Positions 1 through 8,482 of a stretch of DNA of 54,877 nucleotides are shown piece by piece (position 1 is the first letter of the stretch; every line of letters starts with the position of its first letter). This DNA comes from JACVRW01 sp034664085 (GTDB lineage: Bacteria > Actinomycetota > Thermoleophilia > Solirubrobacterales > Thermoleophilaceae): contig JAXDII010000065.1 of assembly GCA_034664085.1 (NCBI GenBank), positions 1 to 54,877 of the forward strand. The letters are read 5' to 3'. The notes beneath the pieces are model-generated. The model was not told the origin of the DNA. It made no database searches and saw only the letters and a program-made list of their open reading frames with translations. The position numbers were made by a program, and so were the translations under genes.

Positions 1-2
1 AC

Positions 3-902
3 GCGGCCCCTGTGGTCGAGCGCGCCGTCGACCGCCGCAGCCGGCGCAAGAAGGCGACGATCGACCTGAAGCCGGACATGACGACCGACTCCCTTCAGCT
101 GTTCCTGAAGGACATCGGCAAGGTGCGCCTGCTCACCGCGCAGGAGGAGGTCGATCTCGCGAAGCGCATCGAGCGCGGCGACCTCGACGCGAAGCAGAAG
201 ATGGTCGAGTCGAACCTGCGCCTCGTCGTCTCGATCGCGAAGAACTACCGCAACCAGGGCCTGCCCTTCCTCGACCTGATCCAGGAGGGCACGCTCGGCC
301 TGGTCCGCGCCGCGGAGAAGTTCGACTACCGCAAGGGCTTCAAGTTCTCGACCTACGCCACCTGGTGGATCCGCCAGGCGATCGCCCGCGCGCTCGCCGA
401 CAAGGCGCGCACGATCCGGATCCCCGTGCACGTGGTCGAGAAGCTCAACAAGATCGGCCGTGCCGAGCGCAAGCTGGTCACCGAGCTCGGGCGCGAGCCC
501 ACCCCCGAGGAGATCGCCGAGCACACGGGGATCGATCCGGAGGAGGTCGAGTCGATCAAGCGCTCGGCCCAGGCTCCGGTGTCGCTCGAGAAGCCGGTCG
601 GCGACGAGGAGGAGTCCGAGTTCGGGCAGTTCATCGCCGACGAGCGGGCCGAGTCGCCCTACGAGCGTGCCGCGGAGATCCTCACCAAGGAGGCGCTGCG
701 CGAGGCGCTCGAGAACCTCTCCTACCGTGAGCGGCGCGTGCTCGAGCTGCGCTACGGACTGGGCGGCGAGCACCCGCGCACGCTGGACGAGGTCGGCCGC
801 ACGTTCAACGTGACGCGCGAGCGGATCCGCCAGATCGAGAACCAGTCGCTCAAGAAGCTGCAGTCGCTGGCCGAAGCGCAGAAGCTGCGCGACGTCGCCT
901 AG
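3..902 (+). CDS. rpoD: Primary RNA polymerase sigma-70 factor (RpoD/SigA), probably 5'-truncated by the window
   Basis: Housekeeping sigma factor that directs core RNA polymerase to -35/-10 promoters. From the GTG at 12, 296 residues are readable, and the frame stays open to the window edge. Region 1.2 (SLQLFLKDIGKV) starts only about 27 residues in, so region 1.1 and the true start probably lie upstream. Seen in order: region 2 with DLIQEGTLGLVRAAEKFD and FSTYATWWIRQAI, region 3 (RTIRIPVHVVEKLNKI), and region 4 with the LSYRERRVLELRYGL and VTRERIRQIENQSLKKL helices that read the -35 element. The intact TWWIRQAIARALADKARTIR block is typical of group 1 sigma factors. A second, more divergent paralogue lies at 50974-52032. 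Confidence 0.93.
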   Translation, partial: AAPVVERAVDRRSRRKKATIDLKPDMTTDSLQLFLKDIGKVRLLTAQEEVDLAKRIERGDLDAKQKMVESNLRLVVSIAKNYRNQGLPFLDLIQEGTLGLVRAAEKFDYRKGFKFSTYATWWIRQAIARALADKARTIRIPVHVVEKLNKIGRAERKLVTELGREPTPEEIAEHTGIDPEEVESIKRSAQAPVSLEKPVGDEEESEFGQFIADERAESPYERAAEILTKEALREALENLSYRERRVLELRYGLGGEHPRTLDEVGRTFNVTRERIRQIENQSLKKLQSLAEAQKLRDVA

Positions 903-944
903 CCGGCTGCCGCGGCGCCCTTCGGACGGTCCAGATACCCCAAT

Positions 945-960
945 CGGGGCTTGAGCCCCG
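945..960 (+). terminator. Small GC hairpin after rpoD
   Basis: CGGGGC and GCCCCG form a 6-bp stem around the loop TTGA, 43 bases after the rpoD stop and 25 bases before pilT. There is no following T-run, so it is at best a weak or attenuating terminator. Confidence 0.25.
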
Positions 961-985
961 GGGCCGGTGTGCCGATGCGAACTTT

Positions 986-2146
986 ATGTTCGACATCGAC
1001 GCCGCCCTGATGTCCGTCATCGAGACGGATGGGTCCGATCTGCACCTCAAGGTCCCCTCGCGGCCCATCATCCGCCGCCACGGCAAGCTGCTGCCGATTC
1101 CGGATACCGAGGGCCTGCGCCCCGACGACACGGAGCGCACGCTCTACCACATGCTCACGGACGAGGACAAGCTGGAGTCCTTCCGCGTCGAGCGCGAGGT
1201 CGACTTCTCCTACTCGATCCCCGGACTCGCGCGCTTCCGCGTGAACGCTTTCGTGCAGCGCGGCTCGGTGTCGCTCGTCTGCCGCGCGATTCCCTTCCAG
1301 ATCAAGTCCGCCGAGGAGCTGCTGCTGCCGCCGGTGATCCCCGAGATCGCCGACGAGGAGCGCGGGCTGATCCTGCTGACCGGCACCACCGGCTCGGGCA
1401 AGTCGACGACGCTCGCGTCGATGATCGACCACATCAACTCGAACTACGCGAAGCACATCGTCACGATCGAGGACCCGGTCGAGTTCCTGCACCGCGACAA
1501 GCAGTCGATCATCAACCAGCGCGAGGTCGGCGAGGACACCACCTCCTTCGCCCGCGCGCTGCGGCGCGTGCTGCGTCAGGACCCGGACGTGATCCTGGTC
1601 GGCGAGATGCGCGACGAGGAGACGGTGCGCACGGCGCTGTCGGCGGCGGAGACCGGCCACCTGGTGCTCTCGACGATCCATACCGTGGATGCCTCCGAGT
1701 CCGTCAACCGGATCATCGACTTCTTCCCGCAGACCGAGCAGCGCCAGGCGCGCGCCATGCTCGCCGGCACGCTGAAGGCCGTGGTCTCGCAGCGGCTGGT
1801 GCCGACCGCGGACCACCAGGGCCGGATCGCGAGCTGCGAGATCCTGCGCATGACCGGCCGTGTGCGGGACATGATCGTCAACCCGGAGGAGACCGGGCGG
1901 CTGCACGAGGTGATCACCGAAGGCGGCTACTACGGGATGCAGACCTTCGACCAGGCGCTGCTGGCGCACGTCCAGGCTGGCCGGGTGTCGATGGACGACG
2001 CCCTCAAGGCGGCCACGCATCCGCACGACTTCAAGCTGCTCGTGAGCTCGGATGGCCAGCGCCACACGTCCGTCGAGTCGGTCTTCCGCGACGACGAACC
2101 GGCCACCCCCGCGGTCAGCGGCGTGCCGGGACGACCCGCAGCCTGA
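986..2146 (+). CDS. pilT: PilT-type twitching motility / retraction ATPase
   Basis: A 386-residue hexameric secretion-type ATPase of the PilT/GspE family. These enzymes power pilus retraction at the inner face of the membrane. Visible are an N-terminal PAS-like domain (about 1-100), a Walker A motif GTTGSGKST near residue 133, the Asp box (TIEDPVEFLH), Walker B (DPDVILVGEMRD) and the His box (TGHLVLSTIHT). The length matches PilT rather than the longer PilB/GspE, and there is no tetracysteine zinc motif. No other pilus genes are nearby, so the partner machinery must lie elsewhere. The last 32 bases overlap the convergent S55 peptidase gene. A tail of about 30 residues after the ATPase fold is low-complexity. 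Confidence 0.9.
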   Translation: MFDIDAALMSVIETDGSDLHLKVPSRPIIRRHGKLLPIPDTEGLRPDDTERTLYHMLTDEDKLESFRVEREVDFSYSIPGLARFRVNAFVQRGSVSLVCRAIPFQIKSAEELLLPPVIPEIADEERGLILLTGTTGSGKSTTLASMIDHINSNYAKHIVTIEDPVEFLHRDKQSIINQREVGEDTTSFARALRRVLRQDPDVILVGEMRDEETVRTALSAAETGHLVLSTIHTVDASESVNRIIDFFPQTEQRQARAMLAGTLKAVVSQRLVPTADHQGRIASCEILRMTGRVRDMIVNPEETGRLHEVITEGGYYGMQTFDQALLAHVQAGRVSMDDALKAATHPHDFKLLVSSDGQRHTSVESVFRDDEPATPAVSGVPGRPAA

Positions 2147-3776
2147 GCTTCACGCGCCCGTCGAAGCGCACCGCGCTGGAGCGCAGGACGACGCGCGTCG
2201 CGCGCCGCTTGAAGCGCGCGACGATTCCGAGCGGATGACGCAGGGCGGCGACCCGGCGTGCGAGCTGACGCACGCTGCCGGGCTCGCTGAGCGACGCGCT
2301 GGCCGTGGGCCCGGATAGCTCGCTGACGAGCTCGATCAGCAGGTCCTCCCCGTCGTCCTCGAAGCCGTTCCCGGAGAGCACGAGCGTGCGCACGCCGGGG
2401 GGCAGGCCGGCGGGCACGGGCACCTGAACGGTGACCGAGCGGGCTCCGCCGCCGCGGCGGCGCAGGGCGATCCGGACCGGCACGGTGGAGCCGGCGCGCA
2501 CGCTCGGCGGCGCGGTCGCGCTCGCCAGCACCTCGTCCGCGAACGCGCCCTCGGCCACGATGCTCACCGCGGCGCCGCGGATGCGCAGGGGCGCCAGGTC
2601 GAAGTCGTCCACCAGAGCGGCCGCCTCGGCGACGTCGGCGAACGCGGCGAAGCTGTCGAAGTAGGGGTTGCAGAAGCCGATCACCCGGCGCAGCTCGCGC
2701 ACGCGGAAGCGCGTGCAGACGGACAGGGCCACCGGCTCGAGCGAGCCCTGCAGGCGATCGAGGGCGGTCGACGCGGCCAGCGGCGCGATCAGCCCCATGC
2801 CGGCGCCGAGCCCGAGCTTGCGCTCGTCGGCCAGGCGCGAGTCGAGCACGACCTGCTCGCGGGCGCCGCTCCGGCGCGCGGTGATCCGCAGCGGGATCGA
2901 CGGCGGCTCCGCGCCGAGGCCGCCGGCGATCGCCGCGAAGGTGTCGTTCGTGAACGTGCCCAGCGGGTGCCCGCCGGAGGAGGCGAGCTTGTAGGTCATC
3001 GCGCCCAGGTCGGGCACGCCGAGCGGATTGCCGATCACCCCGAACACGTACGAGTCCTGGAGGAAGAGGGAGCGCCGCCCGAGCCCGTCGAGCGCGTGCC
3101 CGAAGGCGAAGACCGTGTCGCCGTCGCGGTAGGCCACGGTCCCGACCGCGCCGACGGAGATGTCGCCGGTGGAGAGCGACGCGCCCACCGCGGCGCCCGG
3201 GCGCAGGTCCTGCGCGGGATAGCCGCCGAGCGGGCCCGGCGGGGCGGCGAGCACCGTGAGGCCCTTGCGGCGGGCGGCGCGGGTGAGCAGCCGCCGCGCG
3301 CCCGTCGACAGGCCGGACACGGTCAGCGGGCCGGCCAGCGAGCGCGCCGACCGCAGCAGCCCCGGCGCGCGGCGGGCGACGGGCGACGGGCGCGGCCGCG
3401 CCCCGAGGATCGCCTCGATCGGCGTGGCCAGGACGACCTTGTTGCCGTACTCGCCGATGCCCTCCGAGATCGCCCCGGCGTTGCGGCCGCCGCAGATGAT
3501 CGGCGAGCCGGAGAAGCCGGGGCCGACACCCGTGGAATCGACCGCCGCGCCGGAGACGCGCACCAACAGGCGGGCCCCGCCGGTCGCCGGGTCGTCCGCG
3601 ATCACGTCGAGCACCTCGACGTCGAAGGAGGCGATCTCCGTCCCGCGCACGACCGAGAGGCCGGTGCACAGCATGCCGGCGCGGACCTCCGACAGCGGCA
3701 TGATCGGGTCGGCTGCGTGCGCCGCGGACGCGGGCGCGCAGACTGCGAGGGCGAGGAGGAGGGCGCGCCGCAGCAA
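2115..3776 (-). CDS. Secreted SpoIVB-type (S55 family) serine peptidase domain protein
   Basis: 553 residues from a TTG start. An N-terminal signal peptide (hydrophobic core LLLALAVCAPASAAHA) is followed directly by a SpoIVB/S55-like peptidase domain. The nucleophile motif GFSGSP is at about residues 87-92, and a second conserved block, VFAFGHALDGLG, lies near residue 225. In Bacillus, SpoIVB is a regulatory protease that activates pro-sigma-K processing. This protein lacks a recognisable PDZ domain and carries a long C-terminal beta-rich region with basic residues, so its substrate is unknown. No sporulation genes are nearby. It converges on and overlaps the 3' end of pilT by 32 bases and diverges from the AIM24 gene. 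The start is uncertain because no ribosome binding site is evident. Confidence 0.75.
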   Translation of the reverse strand: MLRRALLLALAVCAPASAAHAADPIMPLSEVRAGMLCTGLSVVRGTEIASFDVEVLDVIADDPATGGARLLVRVSGAAVDSTGVGPGFSGSPIICGGRNAGAISEGIGEYGNKVVLATPIEAILGARPRPSPVARRAPGLLRSARSLAGPLTVSGLSTGARRLLTRAARRKGLTVLAAPPGPLGGYPAQDLRPGAAVGASLSTGDISVGAVGTVAYRDGDTVFAFGHALDGLGRRSLFLQDSYVFGVIGNPLGVPDLGAMTYKLASSGGHPLGTFTNDTFAAIAGGLGAEPPSIPLRITARRSGAREQVVLDSRLADERKLGLGAGMGLIAPLAASTALDRLQGSLEPVALSVCTRFRVRELRRVIGFCNPYFDSFAAFADVAEAAALVDDFDLAPLRIRGAAVSIVAEGAFADEVLASATAPPSVRAGSTVPVRIALRRRGGGARSVTVQVPVPAGLPPGVRTLVLSGNGFEDDGEDLLIELVSELSGPTASASLSEPGSVRQLARRVAALRHPLGIVARFKRRATRVVLRSSAVRFDGRVKLRLRVVPARR

Positions 3777-3809
3777 GAGCGCTGAGCGTAGCGCCTGGAC
3801 AGATTGCCC

Positions 3810-3838
3810 TTGACGAGTGCGACCATTGCGCCCACAGT
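3810..3838 (+). promoter_or_regulatory. Candidate sigma-70 promoter for the AIM24 gene
   Basis: TTGACG (3810-3815), 17 bases, then CACAGT (3833-3838), in the 99-base gap between divergent genes. It would give a leader of roughly 30 bases before the TTG start at 3876. Confidence 0.4.
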
Positions 3839-3875
3839 TGGCGGGTTCTCAAATGACGATGACGAAGGAGTCCCT

Positions 3876-4583
3876 TTGCAGAGCACCCTTGGCGAGTTCC
3901 AGGAGACGCAGTCCGATCAGGCCTTTGCGCTCCAGAACTCGAAGCTGTTGAAGGTACGGCTGGACCAGATCACGATCCAGGCAAAGGCGGGCTCGATGGT
4001 CGCCTATCAGGGCGACGTCTCGTTCGAGCACGCCGGCTCGGGCGGCATGGGCCGCATGCTCAAGAAGGCCGTGTCCGGGGAGGGCACGACCCTGATGAAG
4101 ATGACCGGGACCGGCGAGGTGTTCCTGGCCGACACCGCGCAGGACATCCACCTGATCAAGCTCGAGAACGACGCGATCACGGTGAACGGAGCGAACCTGC
4201 TCGCGTTCGACGCCGGGATCGACTGGGACATCAAGCGCGTGGAGGGCGTCAGCGGCATGCTGGGCGGCGGCCTCTTCAACACCGCGCTCCAGGGCACCGG
4301 CTGGGTGGCGATCGTCTCCGACGGCCCGCCGGTGCTGCTCAACACGGGCGATGCGCCGACGTTCGCCGACCCTCAGGCGGCGATCACCTGGGCGTCGAGC
4401 GTGCAGACGAGCATCAAGACGGACATCAAGCTCAAGAACCTCATCGGGCGTGGCTCGGGCGAGTCGGTCCAGATGGCGTTCTCCGGACAGGGCTGGGTGC
4501 TGGTGCAGCCGAGCGAAGGCCGCGTCCAGCCGACGGCGAGCGGAAGCAGCGGCGGCGGGCTGCTCAGCAACCTGGGCGGATAG
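3876..4583 (+). CDS. AIM24 family protein
   Basis: 235 residues, single AIM24/TRAP-like beta domain (family signature region GSMVAYQGDVSFEH and the glycine-rich GGMGRMLKK, then GTGEVFLADTAQDIHLIKL). AIM24 proteins occur from bacteria to mitochondria; their biochemical role is not firmly known. The start is set at TTG 3876 because GAAGGAG (3864-3870) stands five bases upstream. The open frame extends further 5' to 3804, but that part has no homology-like character and overlaps the promoter region. The C-terminus is a short Gly/Ser-rich tail. The gene is monocistronic and followed immediately by a strong hairpin. Confidence 0.85.
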   Translation: MQSTLGEFQETQSDQAFALQNSKLLKVRLDQITIQAKAGSMVAYQGDVSFEHAGSGGMGRMLKKAVSGEGTTLMKMTGTGEVFLADTAQDIHLIKLENDAITVNGANLLAFDAGIDWDIKRVEGVSGMLGGGLFNTALQGTGWVAIVSDGPPVLLNTGDAPTFADPQAAITWASSVQTSIKTDIKLKNLIGRGSGESVQMAFSGQGWVLVQPSEGRVQPTASGSSGGGLLSNLGG

Positions 4584-4589
4584 GCGTGC

Positions 4590-4615
4590 GGGAGCGCCCC
4601 CGCGGGGGCGCTCCC
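4590..4615 (+). terminator. Strong Rho-independent-type hairpin
   Basis: GGGAGCGCCCC and GGGGCGCTCCC form an 11-bp perfect stem around CGCG, starting seven bases after the AIM24 stop and followed by TTT. It insulates the HxlR gene, whose operator begins four bases downstream. Confidence 0.85.
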
Positions 4616-4618
4616 TTT

Positions 4619-4635
4619 ACTTCATTTCCTGAAGT
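4619..4635 (+). promoter_or_regulatory. Palindromic operator candidate of the HxlR gene
   Basis: Perfect inverted repeat ACTTCA-TTTCC-TGAAGT (6-5-6) ending 20 bases before the HxlR start codon, just upstream of a possible -10 (TAAACT, 4643-4648). HxlR/YodB-type regulators bind such short dyads as dimers and often control themselves, so autoregulation is likely. This is an inference from position. Confidence 0.6.
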
Positions 4636-4655
4636 CTTGCGATAAACTCGGCCCC

Positions 4656-5009
4656 ATGTCCGATCGCACATGCCCCGTCTGCGCGACCGCGGACATCATC
4701 TGCGGCAAGTGGACGCTCCTCGTGATCCGCGACCTCGCCGAGGGCCGCAGCCGTTTCTGCGAGCTGGAGCGCTCGCTGGCGGGCATCAGCCCGCGCACGC
4801 TGTCGCTGCGGCTGCGCGCACTCGAGGAAGAGGGCGTGGTCGAGCGCCACACCTACCCCGAGGTGCCGCCGAGGGTCGAGTACTCGCTGACCCGCAAGGG
4901 CGAGGCGCTCGTGCCGCTGATCGACGACATGCGCCGCTACGGCAGCGAGTGGCTGGGCGTGCGCGACTGCACCCCGGCAGCGACCGACCCGGTCGGCGCC
5001 GCGGCGTAG
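4656..5009 (+). CDS. HxlR-family winged-helix transcriptional regulator
   Basis: 117 residues, the normal length for the family. Seen: the N-terminal CPVCATADIICGKWTLLVIRD helix typical of HxlR proteins, with two cysteines in CPVC and one in IICGKW; the recognition helix region ISPRTLSLRLRALEEEGVVER; and the wing VEYSLTRKGEAL. In relatives such as HypR and YodB an N-terminal cysteine senses electrophiles or disulfide stress. The cysteines here make redox sensing possible but unproven. The gene converges on the flavoprotein gene at 4937-6085 and overlaps it by 73 bases. The close -10-like box suggests a leaderless or nearly leaderless transcript. Confidence 0.88.
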   Translation: MSDRTCPVCATADIICGKWTLLVIRDLAEGRSRFCELERSLAGISPRTLSLRLRALEEEGVVERHTYPEVPPRVEYSLTRKGEALVPLIDDMRRYGSEWLGVRDCTPAATDPVGAAA

Positions 5010-6085
5010 CCCGGCGCGGCCTGGGCGAGATACCACCCGAAGGCGCGCTCCACGAGCCGCCCGCGACCGAACGCGCGCAGGCCCAGCGCGAGCAGCCGAG
5101 GCGGCAGCCGCGGCACCAGCCACTGGAGCCGCAGCGCCAGCGCGTAGGTGCGGGCGTGTGAGGCGCTGAAGGCGGCGTAGCGGCGAAGCGCCTGCTCGCG
5201 CGAGCGCTCGCCGCCGACCACGGCACGCAGCTCGCGGCCGCAGGCGATGCCGAAGTAGAAGGCGGTTCGGATGCCCTCGCCGGAGAGCGGGAAGCAGTGG
5301 CCGGCGGAGTCGCCCACGAAGAAGACGCCGTCCTGTGCCGCCGGGCGCAGGCGGTGCGGGAACCAGTTGCCCTGGTAGCGGACCGGCGGGCGCCCGAGCC
5401 GCTCGGCGAGGTCGACGGTCGGCGCGCGCACGTGGTCGCGCGGCTCGTACGAGCCCACGCCGACGCGCTGCTCCGCGCCCGCCGGGACGCTCCAGCCGTA
5501 CCCGTAGCGCACCAGCGAGCGCTCGATCCAGACGTCGAGGTCGGCGCCGCCGCCGTCGGGATGCACCTCGAGCCCGCGCGAGAGCGGCGCCTCCGGCGGC
5601 TGGCTGCGGTCGGAGGCGAGCACACGCCGCCAGCCCAGCGCGTCGACCACGAGCGGCGCGTGCAGCTCGCCGCGATCGGTGAGCACCGTGGGGCCGCGCC
5701 GGCCGGACACCGCGGCGATCTCGAAGCGCGCGTCGCACTGGTCGAACAGCAGCCGGCAGAGCTCGGCGTAGTCGAAGGACGCCCAGCTCCACGGCAGCCG
5801 GTACCGCACCGATCCGTGTGGCGTGTGGAAGCCCATGCAGGGGATCTCCTGGCGGATCGCGCCGGCCACGCCCATCGCCTCCAGCCAGGGCAGCGGCGCA
5901 GCGCAGGCCGACGTGGCGCGCTCGCCGATCTCGTAGCGGTCCACCACCAGCACGTCGGCCCCGCTGCCGGCCAGCTCGCGGGCCACCGCCAGCCCGCCGA
6001 AGCTGGCCCCGCAGACGAGCACGTCGGTCGACGTGTCGGCCAGCGGGCCGCGCTCGGCGCCGCGCAGTGTCGCCCGGCGGGTCAC
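4937..6085 (-). CDS. Geranylgeranyl-reductase-family FAD-dependent oxidoreductase
   Basis: 382 residues. An N-terminal Rossmann dinucleotide fold (VLVCGASFGGLAVARELAGSG) is followed by the second FAD-binding motif FFVGDSAGHCFPLSGEGI near residue 280. The overall layout is that of digeranylgeranylglycerophospholipid/geranylgeranyl reductases and lycopene-cyclase-like flavoproteins. It starts at GTG 6085 in a GTGA overlap with the squalene/phytoene synthase, so the two are translationally coupled and probably act on the same isoprenoid. The product could be a reduced or oxidised C30/C40 isoprenoid; which one cannot be decided from sequence. The C-terminal end overlaps the convergent HxlR gene by 73 bases. 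Confidence 0.75.
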   Translation of the reverse strand: MTRRATLRGAERGPLADTSTDVLVCGASFGGLAVARELAGSGADVLVVDRYEIGERATSACAAPLPWLEAMGVAGAIRQEIPCMGFHTPHGSVRYRLPWSWASFDYAELCRLLFDQCDARFEIAAVSGRRGPTVLTDRGELHAPLVVDALGWRRVLASDRSQPPEAPLSRGLEVHPDGGGADLDVWIERSLVRYGYGWSVPAGAEQRVGVGSYEPRDHVRAPTVDLAERLGRPPVRYQGNWFPHRLRPAAQDGVFFVGDSAGHCFPLSGEGIRTAFYFGIACGRELRAVVGGERSREQALRRYAAFSASHARTYALALRLQWLVPRLPPRLLALGLRAFGRGRLVERAFGWYLAQAAPGYAAAPTGSVAAGVQSRTPSHSLP

Positions 6086-6930
6086 ACCCCGGCCCGCAGG
6101 CCGTGCGCCACGGCGCCGGCCAGTTCCCACGGGGGCAGGCTGGCGCGCCGGCGCAGCACGTCGAAGTCGAGGCGCTCCGTGCGGTCGAGCACGCCGATGT
6201 AGACGCTGCGGGCCATGCTCATCCCGCGCCGCACGCGCGGGGCGACGACCTCCGCCGCGGGGGCGCTCTCGTCGAACAGCTCGCGGGCGCGCGCCACCTC
6301 GGCCTCGAGCAGGCGCCGGAAGCCCGCGGTGGGCTCGCGCCGGGCGATCTGCTCGACCGACACGCCGTAGCGGTCGAGATCCTCCGCGGGCAGGTAGACG
6401 CGGTCCAGCTCCCAGTCCTCGCGCACGTCGCGGATGAAGTTGGTGAGCTGGAAGGCGAGTGCCAGGCGCTCGAACGACTCGTGGCGCTCCGCCGGCGCCC
6501 CGAGCAGCACCGCGAGGATCCGGCCGACGGCGCCCGCGCTGCCCTGCATGTAGCTCTCCAGGTCGGCCCAGGTGGCGATGCGCACCGGGGCGCAGTCGAT
6601 CCTCATCGAGTCGAAGTACGAGTCCAGCCGCCGCAGGGGCAGGGCGTGGCGGCGTCCGGCGTCGACCAGCGCGGCCACAACCGGGTCGGGCGACGGCTCG
6701 CCGGCGAGCGCGCTGTTCAGCCGGGCCTCCCAGTGGCCCAGCTCGGCGCGGCGCGCCTCGGGGTCGGCGGCACGCTGCGGGCCGTCGACGATCTCGTCCG
6801 CCTCGCGGACGAAGGCGTACAGCGCGTGAACCGCGAGCCGCACGTCGTGGGGCAGCCGGCGGGTGGCCCAGTAGTAGGTCGGGTCGTGGCGCCGATGGAC
6901 GCGGCGGCAATGGTCGTACTCCGCGCGCAT
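6082..6930 (-). CDS. Squalene/phytoene synthase family protein
   Basis: 282 residues. Condenses two prenyl diphosphates head-to-head (C15 to squalene or C20 to phytoene). Both Asp-rich Mg2+-diphosphate sites are visible: the first around READEIVDG (near residue 47) and the second in the block LTNFIRDVREDWELDRVYLP. The spacing and the YWATRRLP start are characteristic of the family. The HpnC/HpnD hopanoid subgroup looks similar, so phytoene versus squalene specificity is open. It is the first gene of a two-gene operon with the downstream FAD enzyme and diverges from the unknown gene at 7004. No ribosome binding site stands out at ATG 6930. Confidence 0.85.
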   Translation of the reverse strand: MRAEYDHCRRVHRRHDPTYYWATRRLPHDVRLAVHALYAFVREADEIVDGPQRAADPEARRAELGHWEARLNSALAGEPSPDPVVAALVDAGRRHALPLRRLDSYFDSMRIDCAPVRIATWADLESYMQGSAGAVGRILAVLLGAPAERHESFERLALAFQLTNFIRDVREDWELDRVYLPAEDLDRYGVSVEQIARREPTAGFRRLLEAEVARARELFDESAPAAEVVAPRVRRGMSMARSVYIGVLDRTERLDFDVLRRRASLPPWELAGAVAHGLRAGV

Positions 6931-7003
6931 GGCGCATCACTACCACGTGGCGGGGTCCGGCGCGGCGGCAGGATCGAGGAGGCACGGGGCGAATCCGCGC
7001 CAT

Positions 7004-8482
7004 ATGCGCAACCGTGCCCTCTACGACGCTCTGCGCGACTTCTCACTCGAGGCCGCGGCCCTGCTGACCGACGATCTGCGCGCCGGCGCGGAGGTCGAGT
7101 TCGACGTGATCGACCAGGGCGCGCGGCGGGGTCCTGCCCTCTACCGCTACCAGCCGCGCACCGAGGCGTTCCTGGCCGAGCGCTGGCCGCGCCTGCGCGA
7201 GCTGCCCGCCCGCGCGCGGGCCGCCGCCGAGCTCGGCACGGGCGCCGCGATCTGGCTGCGCGTGAACGGCGCGGGGTCCGGCGTCAACGGCGAGCAGGCC
7301 GAGCCCGCGCTGCGCGCGATGCTCGAGCGCCTGTACGAGGACGCCACCAGCTTCGGCTTCCCCGAGGAGCGCTTCGAGCGCGTCTACCGCGAGGTCGAGG
7401 CCACGCTCTACCGCGACGCGCTCGCCTCGCGCGTCGTCGCCCCGCTGCGCGGCGTGGCCATCGAGGCCGATCGCATCGAGCTGGCACCCGGCCTGTCGCT
7501 CGTGCGCGGCGAGACCGCCGACGCGCCGGCAGAGGCGGTCTGGCCCGAGAACGGCGACGGCGCCCCGGCCGTCCTGTGCGTGCTCGAGCGCGACGTGGCC
7601 GCCGACGAGGGAATCACTGCGAGCGAGGCCGAGCAGCGCTTCGTCGGCGTGGTCGGCGCCCTGCGCCTGTGGGCGCCCGGACGCCTCGGCCTGGGCGCGC
7701 CGGGCTGGCGGCAGACCGACGGCGGACCCTGGCAGCCGCTGCCCTTCGGCGGCGGCGCCGGCGGCCCGGCGGGCGACTGGTACCTGCCCAGCGGCGAGGA
7801 GGGCGGCCTGCGCGAGTTCTTCGCGGCGCTGGAGCGGGCCGACCCGCCGCAGCCGGTCGCGTGGGCGCGGGCGCGCTTCGAGATGGGGTGCGAGCGCCCC
7901 TCGGAGGCGGACGCCCTGTCCGACTACCTGCTGGCCCTGCGCGCCCTGCTCGACGCCACCAGCGGCGCCGGCGAGGCCAGCCTCGGCCTGCGCGTGGCTG
8001 CGCTGTGCGCGGAGGAGGGGCGGCGCCGGGTGGTCCAGCGCCGCATCGAGGCGGCGATCGCGCTTGAGCGCTTCGTGATGGGCGGCGGGCCGCACGTGCG
8101 CCAGGACGCCGAGTCGCCGCGTGAGCTGGTGGCCGAGGTCGAGGGCCACCTGCGTGCCCTGCTGCGCGACGTGCTCTGTGGCTATCTCGACAGCGACCTC
8201 AAGGGCGTGGCCGACGACATGCTGCTCGAGACCAACCCCGAGCCCTTCATGGAGATCGAGGCGCGCGACCTGCGCGCGTCGGCCCCGGCCCACGAGCCCG
8301 AGCCGGCCCCCGAGCCGGAACCCGAGCCCGAGCCGGAACCGGAGCCCCAGCCCGAGCCGAGCGACGGCGACCAGGACACCGCCGAGATGGAGCCGGTCGC
8401 GGCGCAGCCGCGGCTCGACGGCGTGACGGAGTCCACGGACTGGGGCTTCGCCGACGCCGAGGACTACTCGGCGCCCGTCTAG
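7004..8482 (+). CDS. Unknown protein with HEPN/ApeA-like region and Pro-Glu repeat tail
   Basis: 492 residues; I do not recognise a named family. Residues 1-300 are a mixed alpha/beta region with no motif I can assign. Residues about 300-360 (DYLLALRALLDATS, then ALCAEEGRRRVVQRRIEAAI) resemble the helical core of ApeA-like HEPN domains, at low confidence. A tail of alternating Pro-Glu (nt 8295-8355) is followed by an acidic end. The start is taken as ATG 7004, but the frame is open to 6929 and a GAGGAGG at 6976 is too far upstream to decide. It diverges from the isoprenoid genes, and its stop shares CTAG (8479-8482) with the convergent ArsA-like gene. Confidence 0.6.
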   Translation: MRNRALYDALRDFSLEAAALLTDDLRAGAEVEFDVIDQGARRGPALYRYQPRTEAFLAERWPRLRELPARARAAAELGTGAAIWLRVNGAGSGVNGEQAEPALRAMLERLYEDATSFGFPEERFERVYREVEATLYRDALASRVVAPLRGVAIEADRIELAPGLSLVRGETADAPAEAVWPENGDGAPAVLCVLERDVAADEGITASEAEQRFVGVVGALRLWAPGRLGLGAPGWRQTDGGPWQPLPFGGGAGGPAGDWYLPSGEEGGLREFFAALERADPPQPVAWARARFEMGCERPSEADALSDYLLALRALLDATSGAGEASLGLRVAALCAEEGRRRVVQRRIEAAIALERFVMGGGPHVRQDAESPRELVAEVEGHLRALLRDVLCGYLDSDLKGVADDMLLETNPEPFMEIEARDLRASAPAHEPEPAPEPEPEPEPEPEPQPEPSDGDQDTAEMEPVAAQPRLDGVTESTDWGFADAEDYSAPV

